64,000 nucleotides of DNA from Tetradesmus obliquus. Its lineage: Eukaryota; Chlorophyta; Chlorophyceae; Sphaeropleales; Scenedesmaceae. Numbering within the stretch: position 1 is the stretch's first letter; every line of letters starts with the position of its first letter. The DNA is taken from assembly GCA_030272155.1 (NCBI GenBank), contig CP126203.1, positions 1,984,001 to 2,048,000 on the forward strand, read 5' to 3'. This document shows, piece by piece, positions 12,144-34,529 of the stretch. Under the pieces are notes generated by a model, which saw only the letters and a list, made by a program, of their open reading frames with translations, was not told the origin of the DNA and made no database searches. The position numbers and the translations under genes were made by a program.

Positions 12144-12179
<36 letters not shown>

Positions 12180-13527
12180 TGGTGCAGAGTGCGACGCGCT
12201 GCAGGCTGCTGCTGTGGCTGCAGCTGACAGGAGGCAGGCGCTGGTAGCGCTGCGATGCAAGAGAAGCAGCCAGCACCACAGGCAGAAGCGCAACTCAGGT
12301 GTTGGAGGAAGACACACAACACAGCAGCAGGCACAGCCGAGGTGCAATGAATAATTTTTTTTTGACCTGCAGCTGTTCGCATGTTCTGTAACACCTGTCA
12401 CCTGAGTGTGTTTGGTGTGGTGGCCTCACCGCATGCTTAGATCTGTTGCAATTGCTCCTGCTGCTGCTGTCAGTATCGTCTGGCCTCACCTTGCGCACCG
12501 CTGTCAGCGCCTTGCACAGCGACCTGTGCCAGTGCCAGCCCTTGCCTGCACACTGCTCGCAGCAGAAGAAGAAGGCGCCGCAGTCTGCACAGCAGCTGTC
12601 TGCTGCCTGAACACCACACTCCTGCAGGACACAGCGCACAGCAGATCATATTGACACACAGCACACCAGTGCAATGCATGTGCTGCAGGAACATCGTGCA
12701 ACATGTGAATGTAGCAGCAAGCAAGCAGCACGTGCCGTACGTGCTCTCAACTTTGCGGTTGCCAGCACAGGACAGCCACCCAAACAGTGTTTGGCAAACA
12801 CCATGCACAGGCTCAGGTGGGTCTGAGTAAGAGGCTGCCAAACATTACATGAAGCCTAGGGCGCCCAAGGGTCCCCTAAGTGACCCTCACAAGTGCCATC
12901 AGAATGGCTGCCATTAGAATGCAAGCACACGGCTTGCGACAAAGCCCCTTCCAGTCATGGCTGCATGCACCAACCCAACCGGCAAGCAAGCAAGTAGTAG
13001 GCCAAACCACAGGAGCATCGCACGCTTGAGCTGCCTCACCACTGTCTGCCACCCTGCCAGCTCCAGCAACCGCGCTGCGCCCTTGCCGGGCGCCTCGCCG
13101 CACTCGCTGCACATGTCGTCCCGCATCAGCATGCTGCGCACACAACACCACGCAGCAGGCGCAAGCCACACTTCTGCCGGCGCCGGCGCCAGCAGCGCAG
13201 CCGCCGCCACGCCGCTTGTAGCGTCAGCGGCGCCGCATGCAGCCGCTAGTATCTCCCGCAGACCGCCGCCGCTGCCGGTGCCAGCACAGGCTAGCAGCAG
13301 CTTTTCCTGCTGGCGCCTGATGGCAGACATGACAGGGCTGTTTGCTGCCCTTTTGAGACCTGGCTCCAGATCACAGTCACAATCATGGTCAAACTCAGGG
13401 TCAAACAGCCCCTCCAGATCATCGTGGAGGCTGCTCTGCACTGCGCCGCCGCTTGGACGCTGCTGCAGCGCATCAGCCACGTCTTTGCACACAGCAATCC
13501 TGTCGAACTGCAGCTCACTTACTGCCT

Positions 13528-13571
<44 letters not shown>

Positions 13572-15052
13572 GCACCGCTGGGGCTAGTGCTGTCAGCCGG
13601 GCTGCTGTGGGTGTGCAGTATGTGTGTGTAGGTCAGCTTGCATGCGGCCAGCAGCTGTGAGGCCAAGCCCTGCATGGTGCTGAGCTGGCGGCTGCTGCTG
13701 CTGCTGCTGCTGATGGCGGCAGGTGCCTGCCATGTCACGTCAGGGCACAGCTGGCGCGACGCAAAGCCAACAGCGTAGTACCTGCAGCGCAGCAACAGAC
13801 CAAACACAGTGCAAACGTTTGAAAGGTTTGTGCAGGTTGGCTGGCGTGCGTCTTTGTTGCAAATGTCGCAAAGCTGCGTTTTCATCACGACCACACAAAC
13901 ACAGAGCACCCGGCGCCTGCGTCCTGCACAGCAAGCAAGTCCATGCTCTGTGACGCGATTTCTGGGCCACTCACTTGGCAGCAGGGTCACTGTACAGCGC
14001 CTCAAGCTGCGCTGGTGACAGCCTGCTCAGGCCACTGCTGCTGCTATCGCCGCCGGCAGCTGGCAGATCCCCCTGCTGCTGCTGCTGCTGCTGCCAGTGG
14101 TATCGCCGCAGCCCGATGTGCCACCACACGTGCCACATCAGCGGCTGGCCTGCCGCCTCATGTTCAAACTCCCTCAGGCAGGCACCCAGCCGCAGCTGCT
14201 GACTCAGCACGTGGGCCACAACAGGCCCAAAGCTGCTGGGCAGCAGCGGCGCTAGCTCGGGCTGCGGCAGCTGCTGCCGGTGCAGCGGCGACAGCGCCAG
14301 CAGCACTTGGTGTGACAGCAGCGGCGCTGCGGGGGAGCTGTAGCCCTGCACAGTCAGCACGCAGCCAGGCTGATTGGTCAGTTCTTGATAGTAAAACAAA
14401 AATGAACACGCAGCCACGCTGATTGGTGTTTTGTTGATGATGAGTATGCAGCATGGCCGCAGTCAAGTAGCTGCACGGCCTGGCGTTTTGACGCAGTTGA
14501 TGGACAATTCATGAAAAGTGATGTGTACACGCAATTCAAGGCCTCAAGATTGCATGATGCCCCTTTGTTCATGATCAAAGCCATTGGTGTCATTGATGAT
14601 TATAGCAGCCGTGCCAGCCCACCTGTATGAATGCCAAGTTGGCTGCGCGTGCAAAGTGCCTCACGAAGAAGCTGCATGGCTGAGCCGCCAAGTGTGCCGC
14701 CAGGATGGGGTTGGAGTCAGCTGCTGATGTGCTGATGATGGCTGGGATGCAACTTTGAAAGGAATGCAAGGCCTCACAATCGCATGACGCCGCTTTCCTC
14801 AAGGTTACAACCAGCCTATTGGCTGCAAATCACTCGCAACACCTCTTACTTCCACGCACCTGTGTGAATGCCAAGTTGGCTGCGCGTGCAAAGTGCCTCA
14901 CGAAGAAGCTGCGCGGCTGAGCCAGCAAGTGAGCCTCCAGGGTGGGCTTGCACAGCAGCAGCCGGCCCAGGCCTGCCTCATCTCCCGGGGCCACCCAAAG
15001 GTGCAGCTTGAGGCTGGAGATCAGCTCGTGCCACATGCTGGCAGCAGCAGCA

Positions 15053-15098
<46 letters not shown>

Positions 15099-16408
15099 TT
15101 GGTTAGAAAGCTGAGTCTGCAGAGCACACTACCGGTGCTGAGGGGCGCTGCTACTGCACCATAAACGTAAATTGAGCCAACATATCCAGGACTTGCAAAA
15201 CAGCCCAGCACAAAACAGCAAACCAGGAAGAATGCCACCTTAATGCTTCATCAGTTGCCAGTGCTTGTCAGCAAGGCTCTCGGCAGCAATCTCACACTGA
15301 CCAGCAGGCAAGTCGCTGCTGCTTGGCCGCACTCACTATGTGTTGTCGGAGTGAGGGCACATGCCTCTGTCAGCAGCAAACAGCCGCTGGGCAGTCGGCT
15401 TGATGCGGCCCGCCAGCCGCCACATCAGCCGCCGCCACATGAAGGGGTCAGCAGCATCACCAGGCTGCTCCGCAGTGCTGCTGCTGCTGCTGCTGCCAGC
15501 TGAGGCATGCTGCTGCTGCTGTTGCTGCTTCTCCAGCTGACACAGCTTACAGCCGGCACGGAAGGATTCATCGTCGACAGCAGCGCCGTCACTGCTGCTG
15601 CTGCTGCTGCTGCCTGCAGCACCCAGTGCAGCACCTAGCGATAGGCTGCTGAAGGCTTGACGCATCTGCTGACTGTTGCTTGCCTTCAAGTGCGTCTCCA
15701 GGGGCCCACCAACCTCCAAAGACATTTTGCGGATGAGGTTCCTGCGTCGATGGGGTAAGCAACAGTGGTGGCACACCAACACAGCAGCAGCAGCAGCACA
15801 TGCAGTTACAGCGGATACCGGCTGGGTAAAACTGGCTTCCTGATATAACGTCTCTGCATCATGACAAGGTTGTATCATCAGGCAGCCAACAGCCGTAGCA
15901 AGCCAGCAATGCACTTTGAGCTGTCGTACCTCCCAGTCCCTGCGCTGCAACCGATCCCACAGGAACTGGCAGTAAACAAACGGCGGCATCCACTCAAGTG
16001 GCAAGCTATGGCACCGATGCACTGCCATGCACCCACGCGTAGCGCAGCGTGGCAGTCAACAAGCAGCAAACACAGCCAATCACAGCGTTGCAAGGCATGG
16101 CATGGCATTGCACGCCATACATTCCTGCAAGCAGCAGCGCTGCCTCCACCCACTCACCACAGCGCTGTCATGCCTTTCTTGACTGCTGCTGCACGCTGAT
16201 GATACCCTTGCTTGCCGCAGCTATGCAGCAGGTTGCTGCTCTGCTGCAAGTCAACCCCAGCCTCAGCAGCTTCCTGCTTGCAGCGCCTGAGCGCCAGGTC
16301 CAGCACAAGTCTCCGCGCTAATGCCAGCTGCTCCAATGCCTCAGGCGGCAGAATCAAACCATGCTGCAGGCACACACGATGCAAAGCCTGCAGCTGCCCG
16401 GTCAAACC

Positions 16409-16448
<40 letters not shown>

Positions 16449-19400
16449 GGTGAGTTTTGCATGGGCGTGGAGCCACCTCGCATCTGCTGCAACAACCTTA
16501 GTGTTGCTTCCGCCAGCTGCTCATGCAAGCTTTCGCCACCCTCACCACCTTGCAGATTCGTCAGCCAGGAATGCGCGCGCTGCGACAGCACACCTGCACC
16601 TGCCAGGGCAGCTAGTGACTCGCAGTGCAGCCAGTCCGGCTCACTGCTGCTGCTGCTGCTGCTGCTGCTGCCTGCATCGGCTGCCGACAAGCTGCCTCTT
16701 CTGCTGGCACCGCTGCTGCTGCTGCTGCCTGCATTGGCCGCCGGCAAGATGCCTTCAGTAGTGCTGCTGCAGGGTGCTTGCACAGGAGCACCAGCTGCCT
16801 CTTCCGCTGCTGCTGCTGGTGCCACTGTAGGCGCCCAGATGCCATGTCCGCAGGGCTGCGGGTACTGATGCAGCAGCGGGCTGGCAGCAGAGAACAGCTC
16901 AGGCGCTGACAGGCCCCTGCCATACGTCGCAGTCAGGCTGGCCGGCGCAGCCACAGCTGCGCCACTTGGGTCCGCTGCTGCTGCAGCATTTAGGGCTGCA
17001 TTGGCCTCCTTGAACCGCCGCAGCAGCGTCAGCAGCTCCTGCACCTTATGCAGCACACGCAGCAGGGAAGTACTGCTGCTGTGCGGCTCCTGAGCAGCTG
17101 GCCCGGCTGTTGATGTGCCAGTGCCGTCTTCCACTTCGCTGTCACTTTCATCACTGCTGATTCTACCTGCAGCAGGCGACTGCTGTAAGGGTGGTGTGTT
17201 GCTACAGCAGTGGACACTGCCCGCAGGAGCCGGTGCTCTACTGTGATGCCCATTAGCTTTGGACATGCACTGGCTGCTGCTGCTGCTGCTGTTGCTTGCG
17301 TTGGCCGCTGCACGCACAACATCGCTGCGGTGCAGGTAGGCCAGCGCCAGCCCCTGCAGCTGCTCCAGTGCACCCAGCAGCACCACCGCCTGCAGCGGCA
17401 CCTCACCCTGCCACGCAGGCCCGCCAGCAGCACGCGCAGCCGCAACAAAACGCAGCACCAGCGCGCCACCCAGCAGCCGCAGCTGCTGCACCACCTGCCT
17501 GCATGTGCTCTGGTTAAGTGCACTGCTGCCACACTCCTGGCCAATGCTTCCCTCTGCCAGTAGCTGCACTAAGTTTGCTGCCAAGCTGGCTGCATCAGTA
17601 GCTGGCGGCAGCTGCTGCAGCAGCGCTGCAGTGCGCGGGTGCTGCTGGCCCTGCTGATGCACCTGCCCCAACAGCTGCCACACCCCTGCTGCTGCTGCTG
17701 CAGCAGGCGCAGACGCATCTGCCTGGTTACAGCTGCTGCTGCTGCATCGGACAGGGCTGCCCTGCTGGCTGCAGGCATGCTGCTGCTGCTGCTGCTGCTG
17801 CACCTGCTGTGCAATCTGGTGCATCCAAGCAAATGACTCGTCTGCCGCCATAAGAAACCCCAGCCCGCCCATCTGCTCACTGTCAAGCCTGTACCGCTGC
17901 TGGAACTGCTGCTGCTGCTGCGGGTCACCCTCCAGCTGCAGCAGCAGCAGCTCCAGCAGCAGCTGCGGCGGCGGAGCCAGCTGCAGGTCAACGTGTGGCG
18001 CCAGGTCAGACTTTGACCCGCCGGCTGGGTTTAGAGGTTTAGCCACCATCAGGCCTGTCACTGCCTTGTCTAGCTTGCGCTGGTCCCCGCTGCTGTAGCA
18101 GCCGCCGCTGCGGCTGCTGCAGCCGTTGTAGAACTGCGGCTGGCAGAAGATCTCATGAGCCAGCTTTGTGCTGGCCTCATCTATGAATGCATACAGCGCT
18201 GCTGCATGCTCGATGGTGTCTGGCGGCAGCGGGTGCCTGCAGCACACGACACAGCAGGCGGGGGGGCGGCAGGGGCGTCTCAGCAGTCTGCCGTTGCAAG
18301 GCATGACCCAGGCTGGGCTAGGCAACGACAGATGCTAGTAACTGTGTAACCCACAGCAATGCAGACAGCCAGCAGCAGTACCAGGAAGCTGGCTGGAGTG
18401 GGGTCATCCGCACGCAGATAGCACGGCCACGCGGTGAAGCGTATGCCAGCCCACTGTGCATGGGCTGTGCCTGTCCTGCAACCCTGCGCATACCTTCATC
18501 GCTGACAGCCTTGAGCAGGTGTGTTACGCTTGCTGGTTCATCGCATGCGCACGCCCCAACTGCAGCACTGTGCCACCTTTTATCCACCTCAGCGCCACTC
18601 ACACAGGCACCAGCTGCCCAGCCGCAAGCGGGAATCAACATCTGCTGCATATTCAGGCTGACACGCTGCTGCTTAGACAGATGGCAGCCATGTGGCTGCC
18701 ATCTATCTTGCTTTACTCTTTAAACCCAGGCGCTGCACTCACCCGGGCACCAGCAGCCCTGCAGCCACCTCAGCCAGCAGGCACAGCCGCAGCTGCGGCA
18801 CCAGCAGTGACAGTAAAGTTAGGAGCACAGCTCAGCGCCACTCACCCGGGCACCAGCAGGCCAGCCGCCACCTCAGCCAGCAGGCACAGCCGCAGCTGGG
18901 GGCACAGGTGGTGCAGCAGCGGCCCCTGTGTCTGATCTAATTCCGTCTTCTGCCGCTGCGCAAACTCAGCCTCACTGTGCTGCCAGTCATCCAGCAGGCA
19001 GCCGTAGTGCTGCAGCGCTGGCAGGCAGGCGTGGCTGATGATCTGCTGCAGCTCCGGTATTCCTGCAAGCGCTGCGAAGCCGTGCTGCCCTGCAGCTAGC
19101 CAGGCAGCCTCACGCAACTGCAGTAGCAGCAGCAGCAGCAGCAGTGCAGGCATGGCACGGTGAGCAGCACAGTTGCATGGGCAGGAGCAGAAAAGCGAGC
19201 ATGCGGGCTTTGCAAGGCTGAGCAAGGGCAGGACATTGCAGCGCTGCTTGTGGGAACAGCCAGAGGCCATCCGGGGACCTGACAGATGCATTGCACTGTG
19301 TGTATGCTGACCCTCTTTCCCATTCTCAAGAGCCACATCAGCTGCTGCTTCCTCTCAGCAAGGCATGCAGACAAAGCTTGCAGCCCGCTGGATCGCACCA

Positions 19401-19787
19401 GCTCCTGCCCGGTTGTCACATCAAAGCCCTGCTCTTGCTGGCCTCCTGCGCCCTTTGACGCCTGTGCCTTGGGTCGCTCCTCAAGGCGTTCAACGAGCAC
19501 ACCTGAAGCATTTCAAATGAAAGATTGTAAAGTTGAATATGATGAGCAGCTGGCACAACTCATAGTGCAGCTTGCACTGCCGCAGGATACAGCAGCAGTA
19601 GCAGCAGCAATACATGTACAGCGTCCACCCCACCTGGATCAGCCGTGTTCAACGTGAGGTGCTTTGCTCCTGCAGCTTGCAACGCGTTGTCGAAGAAGGC
19701 TTGACAATGTGCCTTCTTCTCTGGCTCCGCAGCCACGAGATACGCGAAGTGCCTGCCCCAGGCCTCCTCTGCTGCTTTCCGAGCCAT
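11959..19787 (-). CDS. MYND gene A: large MYND zinc-finger protein (paralog 1)
   Basis: Ten exons on minus: 19787-19634, 19502-19312, 19117-18846, 18236-16158, 16005-15337, 15037-14860, 14345-13975, 13781-13040, 12621-12490, 12249-11959. They give 1692 residues in phase, ending in TGA. The N-terminal exons hold LREAAWLAAGQHGFAALAG and a Leu-rich block, then a 693-residue exon with poly-Q/S tracts. Later exons carry the family motifs QPLMWHVWWHIGLRRYHW and GRIKPTAQ. The MYND zinc finger is split: the first ligand pair (CSEC) is in exon 8, and CADC, CEQC and the final H...C in exon 9. MYND domains usually bind proline-rich partners in protein complexes; the role of this family is unknown to me. 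The borders of exons 2 and 5 are the least certain. The stop overlaps a good donor (GTGAGT at 11961), so a further exon cannot be ruled out. Confidence 0.8.
14623..14712 (-). repeat. Downstream copy of the 3' end of gene A exon 6
   Basis: The end of exon 6 (SFFVRHFARAANLAF plus donor) recurs about 240 bases downstream on the minus strand with a few changes. Similarity continues into the intron beyond the donor (around 14540-14620 versus 14770-14825), so the duplicated unit spanned the exon-intron border. Confidence 0.88.
18597..18808 (-). repeat. Downstream copies of the 3' end of gene A exon 3
   Basis: A close copy of the exon end coding LRLCLLAEVAAGLLVPG plus its GTGAGT donor lies at about 18735-18808. 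A decayed copy lies at 18597-18632. The real border is at 18846/18845. Confidence 0.8.
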
Positions 19788-20264
19788 AGCTCCAACTAGC
19801 AGTGAGGCCGTAGCGAATCGTAAATGTAAAATCTGTCAGATTTAGTTCATATTTTGTTTGTCACAGCAGCTGGGGGTTGGGTAGAGGTTGCAGACGTTGG
19901 CAGTACCCCTTGAGGCCTGAACAACGCCCCACATACTATGAACATGCCAGCACACGCATCAGAAGCAGTACCAATGCAAATTGATAATCTCCCATATATT
20001 GCCGTTATGGCAGCTTCACGAGAGCAGCTTGCTGTGGATCGGTAGGGTTTTTCACGTCACTTGCAGGCCAACTTGGCTACGTTTTGCAAACAAACAACGT
20101 AATGGTTGCATGTATCTGATGCACAAAACTGCACTATTGCAGTGCATACGTCCTGTCAGGCTCTCAATCACAGGCTCTCCTCAACAGACCAGCCGTATTG
20201 CTCTTGGACGCCCTGGCCGTATGCTCCTCCTTACAACCAATATTTACATGCTGATGTGAGCGCG
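19788..20264. promoter_or_regulatory. Head-to-head intergenic region between MYND genes A and B
   Basis: These 477 bases separate the start codons of two divergent paralogs. The DNA is AT-richer than the flanks. I see no repeat or gene in it. It is the likely bidirectional promoter, judged only from position. Confidence 0.5.
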
Positions 20265-28816
<8,552 letters not shown>

Positions 28817-29978
28817 GTGCAAACACTTGAGGACATGTGTCAGCTGTGTTGCAGAACAGCGGGTGTGGACGTGGCCTTGCACAGTCGCAGGCTGCCATGT
28901 ATACGGCCTGGCAGGCCTTTGCTGCATGAGCTGCTGCGGCTAAGGCCGGTCGCAGTGAGGGACGTGATGGTGAAGTGCTGGCATGACCAAGCGCAGGAGG
29001 TAGCAGGTGGGTAGGCACTGCAAATGGAATCCGAGCAGGACTCATTGCCAGGAGCAGCTATACGGTATATACCATTTTAGATGGTGCCAGCACCCACACT
29101 CAAATACGTCTCTCTACTGCCTCTCAATTGTAGTTTCATGCAACAGCATTCTGACTCTGTGTGGCGCTAGTGTTGCACATGTGGGTGTGGCATGTTGCAG
29201 AGGCACTCTCAGGTTACTGGCGCTGCACTGGAGTGTGTTGCTGAGAATCTGGTGTTTGCCAAGTCTCAGACTGCCAGTGGCACTTGACGCACCCAATAAT
29301 CAAGGATGTGTCATATTGCTTGCAGGTGATGCTGCCTACAGAGCAAAACCGGCAGTAGCGTGCTCTACAGAGCAGCAATGCCTTTGCTGGACCCTCAGGT
29401 ACCAGGGCTGCTGGCCGTGGCAGAGCTGCAAGAGGCAGGCCTGGGCAGCTGATGGCTGGCAGGCAGTGCAGGATGGACGTCTGCACAGTGTCTGCTGTGA
29501 TGGCAGTTGTTGTGCGACACAGCGGGCATGAGCAGGGCAAATTTTGGCCAGGTGACTGACATAACGCATTTTTTGGCAGCAGCAGGTGGCTGCAGGCGCG
29601 TGCGCTGTCGTTGGCGCTTGCGTGTTGCGGTGGTGCTTTCTGTGCAGATATGTAACAGGCTTGGGGCATGTCTATGTTGCACACAGCCGTAGCAACATTA
29701 CTGCCTGGCATCCTCGCTCCGCCAGGTTCCTTGAAGTCGTTGTTTGGGCTTACTGCTTGCTACAGCGGCTGTTGTACAGCCTGTTATTGTGCTTGTCACT
29801 AACAGTCAGTAGCCTGCTCGCAAAAAAATCTTTTAATCAGCATCCATCTCAAACGTTATTCAGGCATGTCATCTGCAGTTGTTCTGTTGTGGGGGTTCGC
29901 TGCTGTCATGTGGTGCAGTGGTTACCCGCTCTTGCACGTCGATAGCTGCAATCCGTTGCAGCGCGTGATTTAAGAAAT
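28817..29978. other. Intergenic region between MYND genes B and C
   Basis: This 1.16 kb sequence follows the gene B stop and precedes the first exon of gene C. I find no open frame with family similarity. It should hold the 3' UTR of B (TGTAA at 29651-29655) and the promoter of C. Confidence 0.5.
29651..29655 (+). terminator. Candidate TGTAA poly(A) signal for gene B
   Basis: TGTAA on the plus strand about 0.83 kb after the gene B stop codon. Confidence 0.4.
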
Positions 29979-31225
29979 GTGCACTATACCCCAAATGAAG
30001 ATCGAGGATCTAAAGCGTGTAGAGGCTGCCTCTTCTTAGAGCTCGTGGCGCCACAGTACCACCCTCATGGCCTTCCAGCTGGCTTTGCTCAGCGTGTTAG
30101 AGCATGTGCGAAGCTGCCATTTGGAAACTCCTCGGATCCTGGTATGCAAAGTATTTCTGCTTTTTGATGGACCCATGCACCGCAGCAGCACACCATTTTC
30201 TGCTCTTTTCTGTAACGTAACAGAAATTCCACTGTAACCACTGCAACCACTGTAACACCACTTTAACAGAACAGAATTCTGTTGCACATACCTCCATGTG
30301 GTAACTCACAGCGAGCAGTGCACAGATAAGGCTGAAAGGTGTTTTTGTCTTATTCTTGAAAACCATGCTGCTTTCACACCAGTTGCAGACTGCCTAGCCT
30401 GGTGTGCCGCTGTGTCAGGGCGGACTTTCACAGTGATTCTCTGCTGCTCACCATGCAATCAATTCCCTGCAGGCGCGGCTTATGAGTGGCTCCTACTTGA
30501 CAGCAACAACCACGACCTGCTGCCACCATTTCCTGTGCCTGGTACTGGGCAGGCAGCAAAAGATGCATTGCTTGACAGCTTGGCACGTGAAGAGGTGGGC
30601 AGCTGCGCTTCGCACCACCAGACTCTGGTGCCTCTGAGAGGCATGTGTGGCGCAGTGTGTGCGGCGACTCCTGCAGCGCTGTGCATTTGCAAGCTGCAAT
30701 GGAAACACAACAGCTGTGCTGGCGATCCTGGCGTGTCTGCTGAATGTGCTGCCATCGTTGCTGTTCCTGCAAGCTTGCAAGTGCCTGGCCAGCACAGGCA
30801 GCAATCCTCACTTTGCGCTGCTCCTCTGCCCGCCTACTGCTGCTGCCGCAGTTGCGTGAGGCTGCCTGGCTGGCTGCAGGGCAGCACGGCTTCGCAGCGC
30901 TTGCAGGAATACCGGAGCTGCAGCAGCTGCTGCAGCGCTGTGCTATATCAGTCATGGATGAGGTGTCTGCCCTAGTGCAGGTGGACCTCGCAGTCAGCGA
31001 CGAGGAGATGCATGGCCGCCTGTGCAGGGAGGAGGGCGTGCTGCTGCAGCTGCTGGTGCCGCAGCTGCGGCTGTGCCTGCTGGCTGAGGTGGCGGCTGGC
31101 CTGCTGGTGCCCGGGTGAGTGGTGCTCGGCTGTGCTCCTATCTAAGCAGGGTATGTGAAAATGTAACATGCTGCTTTGAGTACTCTTGTCACACGAGAAG
31201 CACCCAGCAGGCTTACTGCTTACTG

Positions 31226-31262
31226 GCTCAGGTGGCGGCTGGCCTGCTGGTGCCTGGGTGAG
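31226..31262 (+). repeat. Downstream copy of the 3' end of gene C exon 3
   Basis: The stretch repeats GCTGAGGTGGCGGCTGGCC-type coding sequence with a CTGG/GTGAGT border, 145 bases after the real donor at 31115, and matches the copy in gene B including the intervening intron DNA. A weaker third copy is near 31340-31370. Confidence 0.88.
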
Positions 31263-32140
31263 TGATGCTCCTGGGTTTGACGAGCAACGCAGCAGTGTGC
31301 CAGCCTGAATGCGCAGCAGACGTTGATTCTCGCTTGCGGCTGGGCTGCTTGAGCCTGGGTGAGTGGTGCTGGGCTGTGAATGTGGGGCTGCAGCTGCGGC
31401 ATGGCAGGCACACTCGGCGGCACGGCTTGCAGTTGCCGATGGAGTCAATTGTATGTAGCAGCAGTGCACACCGTGTTTTGCAGCGCTGCTGGCTGCTGTG
31501 TTGTGATATTGCTGTGAGTATCCAAAGCCTATGTGGATGCTTATATAGGCAGCTGACTGAGGTGTTCTGGTACAAATTATGCTGCACTCTGTGGCAGGCA
31601 CTCTGCACACAAACAACAGCTGCCCAAGCACTGTATTGTGCCCTTCTGTAGCTCACTAGCAACTGCCCATGCCTGCTGCCCATGCCTGCTGCCCATGCTT
31701 GCTGCCTGCTGCAGGCACCCGCTGCCGCCAGACACGCCCGAGCATGCAGCAGCGCTGTACAGGTTCATCAAGGCTGCAGGGCAGCAGCTGCTGCTGGAGG
31801 TGGCTGCCCACAGCAACTTGCCGCTAATGCAGGAAGTCGCGGAAGCAGACTGCCGGCAGTTTGCAGAGGTGCAGCAGGAGCTGCAGCTATCTGCTCCTGG
31901 GCACGAGCTGCTGGATGTGCTGTGCCAGCTGCTGGATGGGCAGCAGCAGCAGCAGCAGCAGGGTGATGGTGGCGATGATGGTCACTGGGTTGCTGGCACT
32001 GGCCGCAGTGATGCGGATGTATCTGGCAGTTCAGCAGGCCCTGACGTCAGCAGGATCCTGCAGCTGCGAGCACTGCAGATGCTGCTGCAGCAGTCGCAGC
32101 CGGCGCTGCTGGATGCTGCTTGTCTGCTGCGCAAGGAACA

Positions 32141-32171
<31 letters not shown>

Positions 32172-32678
32172 GGCAGCTTGATCGGCAGTGATGTGCTGAA
32201 CGGCTGCATGGAGCTCACATTGGATTGGCTGGAGTCAGAAAAAGTTATGAGTGAGGCAGCCCGGCCTGCCGCTGCTTAACATTCGGCCTGCAAGGGCCTC
32301 CAATGTGGCTCAGCCACTGCCACAGCAGCGTCTGTGATGCACATCACGGCAGAAGCCATCAGTGCTGCAGCAGCAAAGTAGCAGCAGCAGCAGCAGCAAG
32401 GCCCTCTTGCCCCAGGGGTGCCTGACCTGCCAACTGAGCTCCTGGTGCAGCAGCTGCAGCTGCTGGGTGGCGCACTGGTGCTGCGTTTTGTTGCGTCTGC
32501 GCGTGCTGCTGGCGGGCCTGCGTGGCAGGGTGAGGTGCCGCTGCAGGTGGTGGTGCTGCTGGGGGCACTGGAGCAGCTGCAGGGGCTGGCACTGGCAGGA
32601 GTGAGGCAGCAGGACGTGTGGGAGGCGGGCCAGGCAGCAGCAGCTGCGTTGGCTGCTGCCGGAAGACACATGCATGGT

Positions 32679-32710
<32 letters not shown>

Positions 32711-33293
32711 GGGTGTGCCTGGTGAGGGTCTGCTGCTGCTGGTGCAGAAGGTGACAGACATCATCCAGCTTACTCGGCAGTTTGCAGAGCTCAACGCTGC
32801 ACTGAACAACAGCAGCAGTAGCAACAGCATGAGTGATGCCACAGCAGCTGCAATACCATGCAGTGAAGCTGCTGCTGCCCTGTCGTTGATCTGCTGCATG
32901 CTGGCAGAGCTGCCCACAGCCTTCATGTTGCCGCGAGCTTAGGTCCACTGCTCACCAGTACAACATAACAGTGTAAATGACAACTCGCGTAAACTGTACG
33001 TCTACAGCCTTGTGCCGCAGCTGGTGGTACAGCTGTCAGGGAGCCAAGAAGGCTGCCAGTTTAGTTGCTGCAGTCAGAGCAGCAATGCCCGCTGGATGAC
33101 TTGTGTTGTCATGCTGCACACCATATGATGTGTTTGTGCTGATGCATGCATTCGCTGTGCAGGCTGGTAGGAGGTGTGCAGGCGCAAGGGGTATCCTCAT
33201 CGTCACACGCATCTTCGCCATTAACTTACGCGGGTGGTGAATGGTAACACACCACGCGTAGCTCATTCATTCATTCATTCATTCGCTGTGCAG

Positions 33294-33323
33294 GCAGCAG
33301 CAGGGGGCCCTGCAGTCCAGCCA
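33294..33323 (+). repeat. Upstream copy of the 5' end of gene C exon at 33389
   Basis: TGTGCAG followed by GCAGCAGCAGGGGGCCCTGC repeats the acceptor and first 30 bases of the exon beginning at 33389. Just before it lies an (ATTC)n tetranucleotide run (33264-33285). Confidence 0.82.
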
Positions 33324-33667
33324 TAGCATCAACGCCATCGGCCCCGCTCTATGATCTGCTTGTGCTGATGCATGAATTTGCTGTGCAGGCAGCAGCAGGA
33401 GGCCCTGCAGTCCAGCCAGAGCCGCCCTGCGCTAAGCTTCCTGGATAGCTGGGATGAAGCTCGGAAGCAGCTGCGGCAGCAGGCGCAGCAGTGGTGGCAG
33501 CAGCACATGTCGGGAGTGGCAGCCAGCACAACCCAACACAGCAGCGGCAGCAGGCGGCAGCAATCTGGTGGTGCTGGTGCTGCTGAGAGCTTGTATAGCA
33601 GTGTGAACAAGTCTCTGAGGGGCGTGGTGTCTTGGGCCAGCAGCAGCTGGCAGGGCAGCAGCGAAAT

Positions 33668-33700
<33 letters not shown>

Positions 33701-34529
33701 CAAGGGCTGTGGCTGCCCACTTTGCCAGCAGGAGCAGCGTGAGGAGACACAGGCTGCTGCAGCAGCAGGCAGCCCTGCTGCTGGTGCTGCTGCTAGTGCT
33801 GGTGCATCTTCACCCTGCAGGCCTCTAGCCAGCAGCAGGGACCCCTTCATGTGGCGGGCGGCTGCTGTGGGGTCTGCTGGGCCGGCTCAAGCCCACTGCG
33901 CAGGCCTGGTATGTGCAGTACTACGGCATGTGCCCACACTGCCCTGAGCGCAGGTGAGAGGGCTGTTGAGGGCCTGTGGCAGTGCAGATAATGCCACCTC
34001 AGTCTCAGCTGCAGAGCGCTTCAAATGAACAGCACCCGCCTGGATCTGGGAGTAAGTGCAATGACAAGGGTTCTAAGACCTTGAGGTCGATCAGGACCGG
34101 ATTCAAACTACATTGTAGCGCTAACACAGCAGTAAGCAGCTCGGGCAGCACCTTGCCAAGCGGCTGTGGGCTCACCCAGTCGGGCACCCAACCTTGGCAG
34201 TAGCAGGCGACGCTAGCTTGGGCGCACACAGGCAACTTGTGACAACACACATGACAACACTCATGTGACAACACACATTCAAGTGCAGCAGTTCCGTCTG
34301 CTGGTCATTGCTTGGCTAGCAGTGCTGGCTGCCTGTTGCTGCACTGCTTTGCTGCTTACTACGTTGCCGTGTCTCCCTCCCTCCGCTATGCAACCTGATG
34401 TGTGCTGTGTATGTGCTGTGCGCTGTTGTGCTGTTCAAAGCAAACAAGTGATCTGAGCTGAGCTGTGTTGCGAGCAGTGATAGCCAGTCTTTTAAATCTT
34501 AATCAAAAAATTGCTGTTGGCCAGGCCAG

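Noticed and set aside
16212..16868. Plus-strand frame of 218 codons with poly-Cys
   Set aside because: Shadow of the large gene A exon on the minus strand; poly-Cys comes from CTG/TGC runs.
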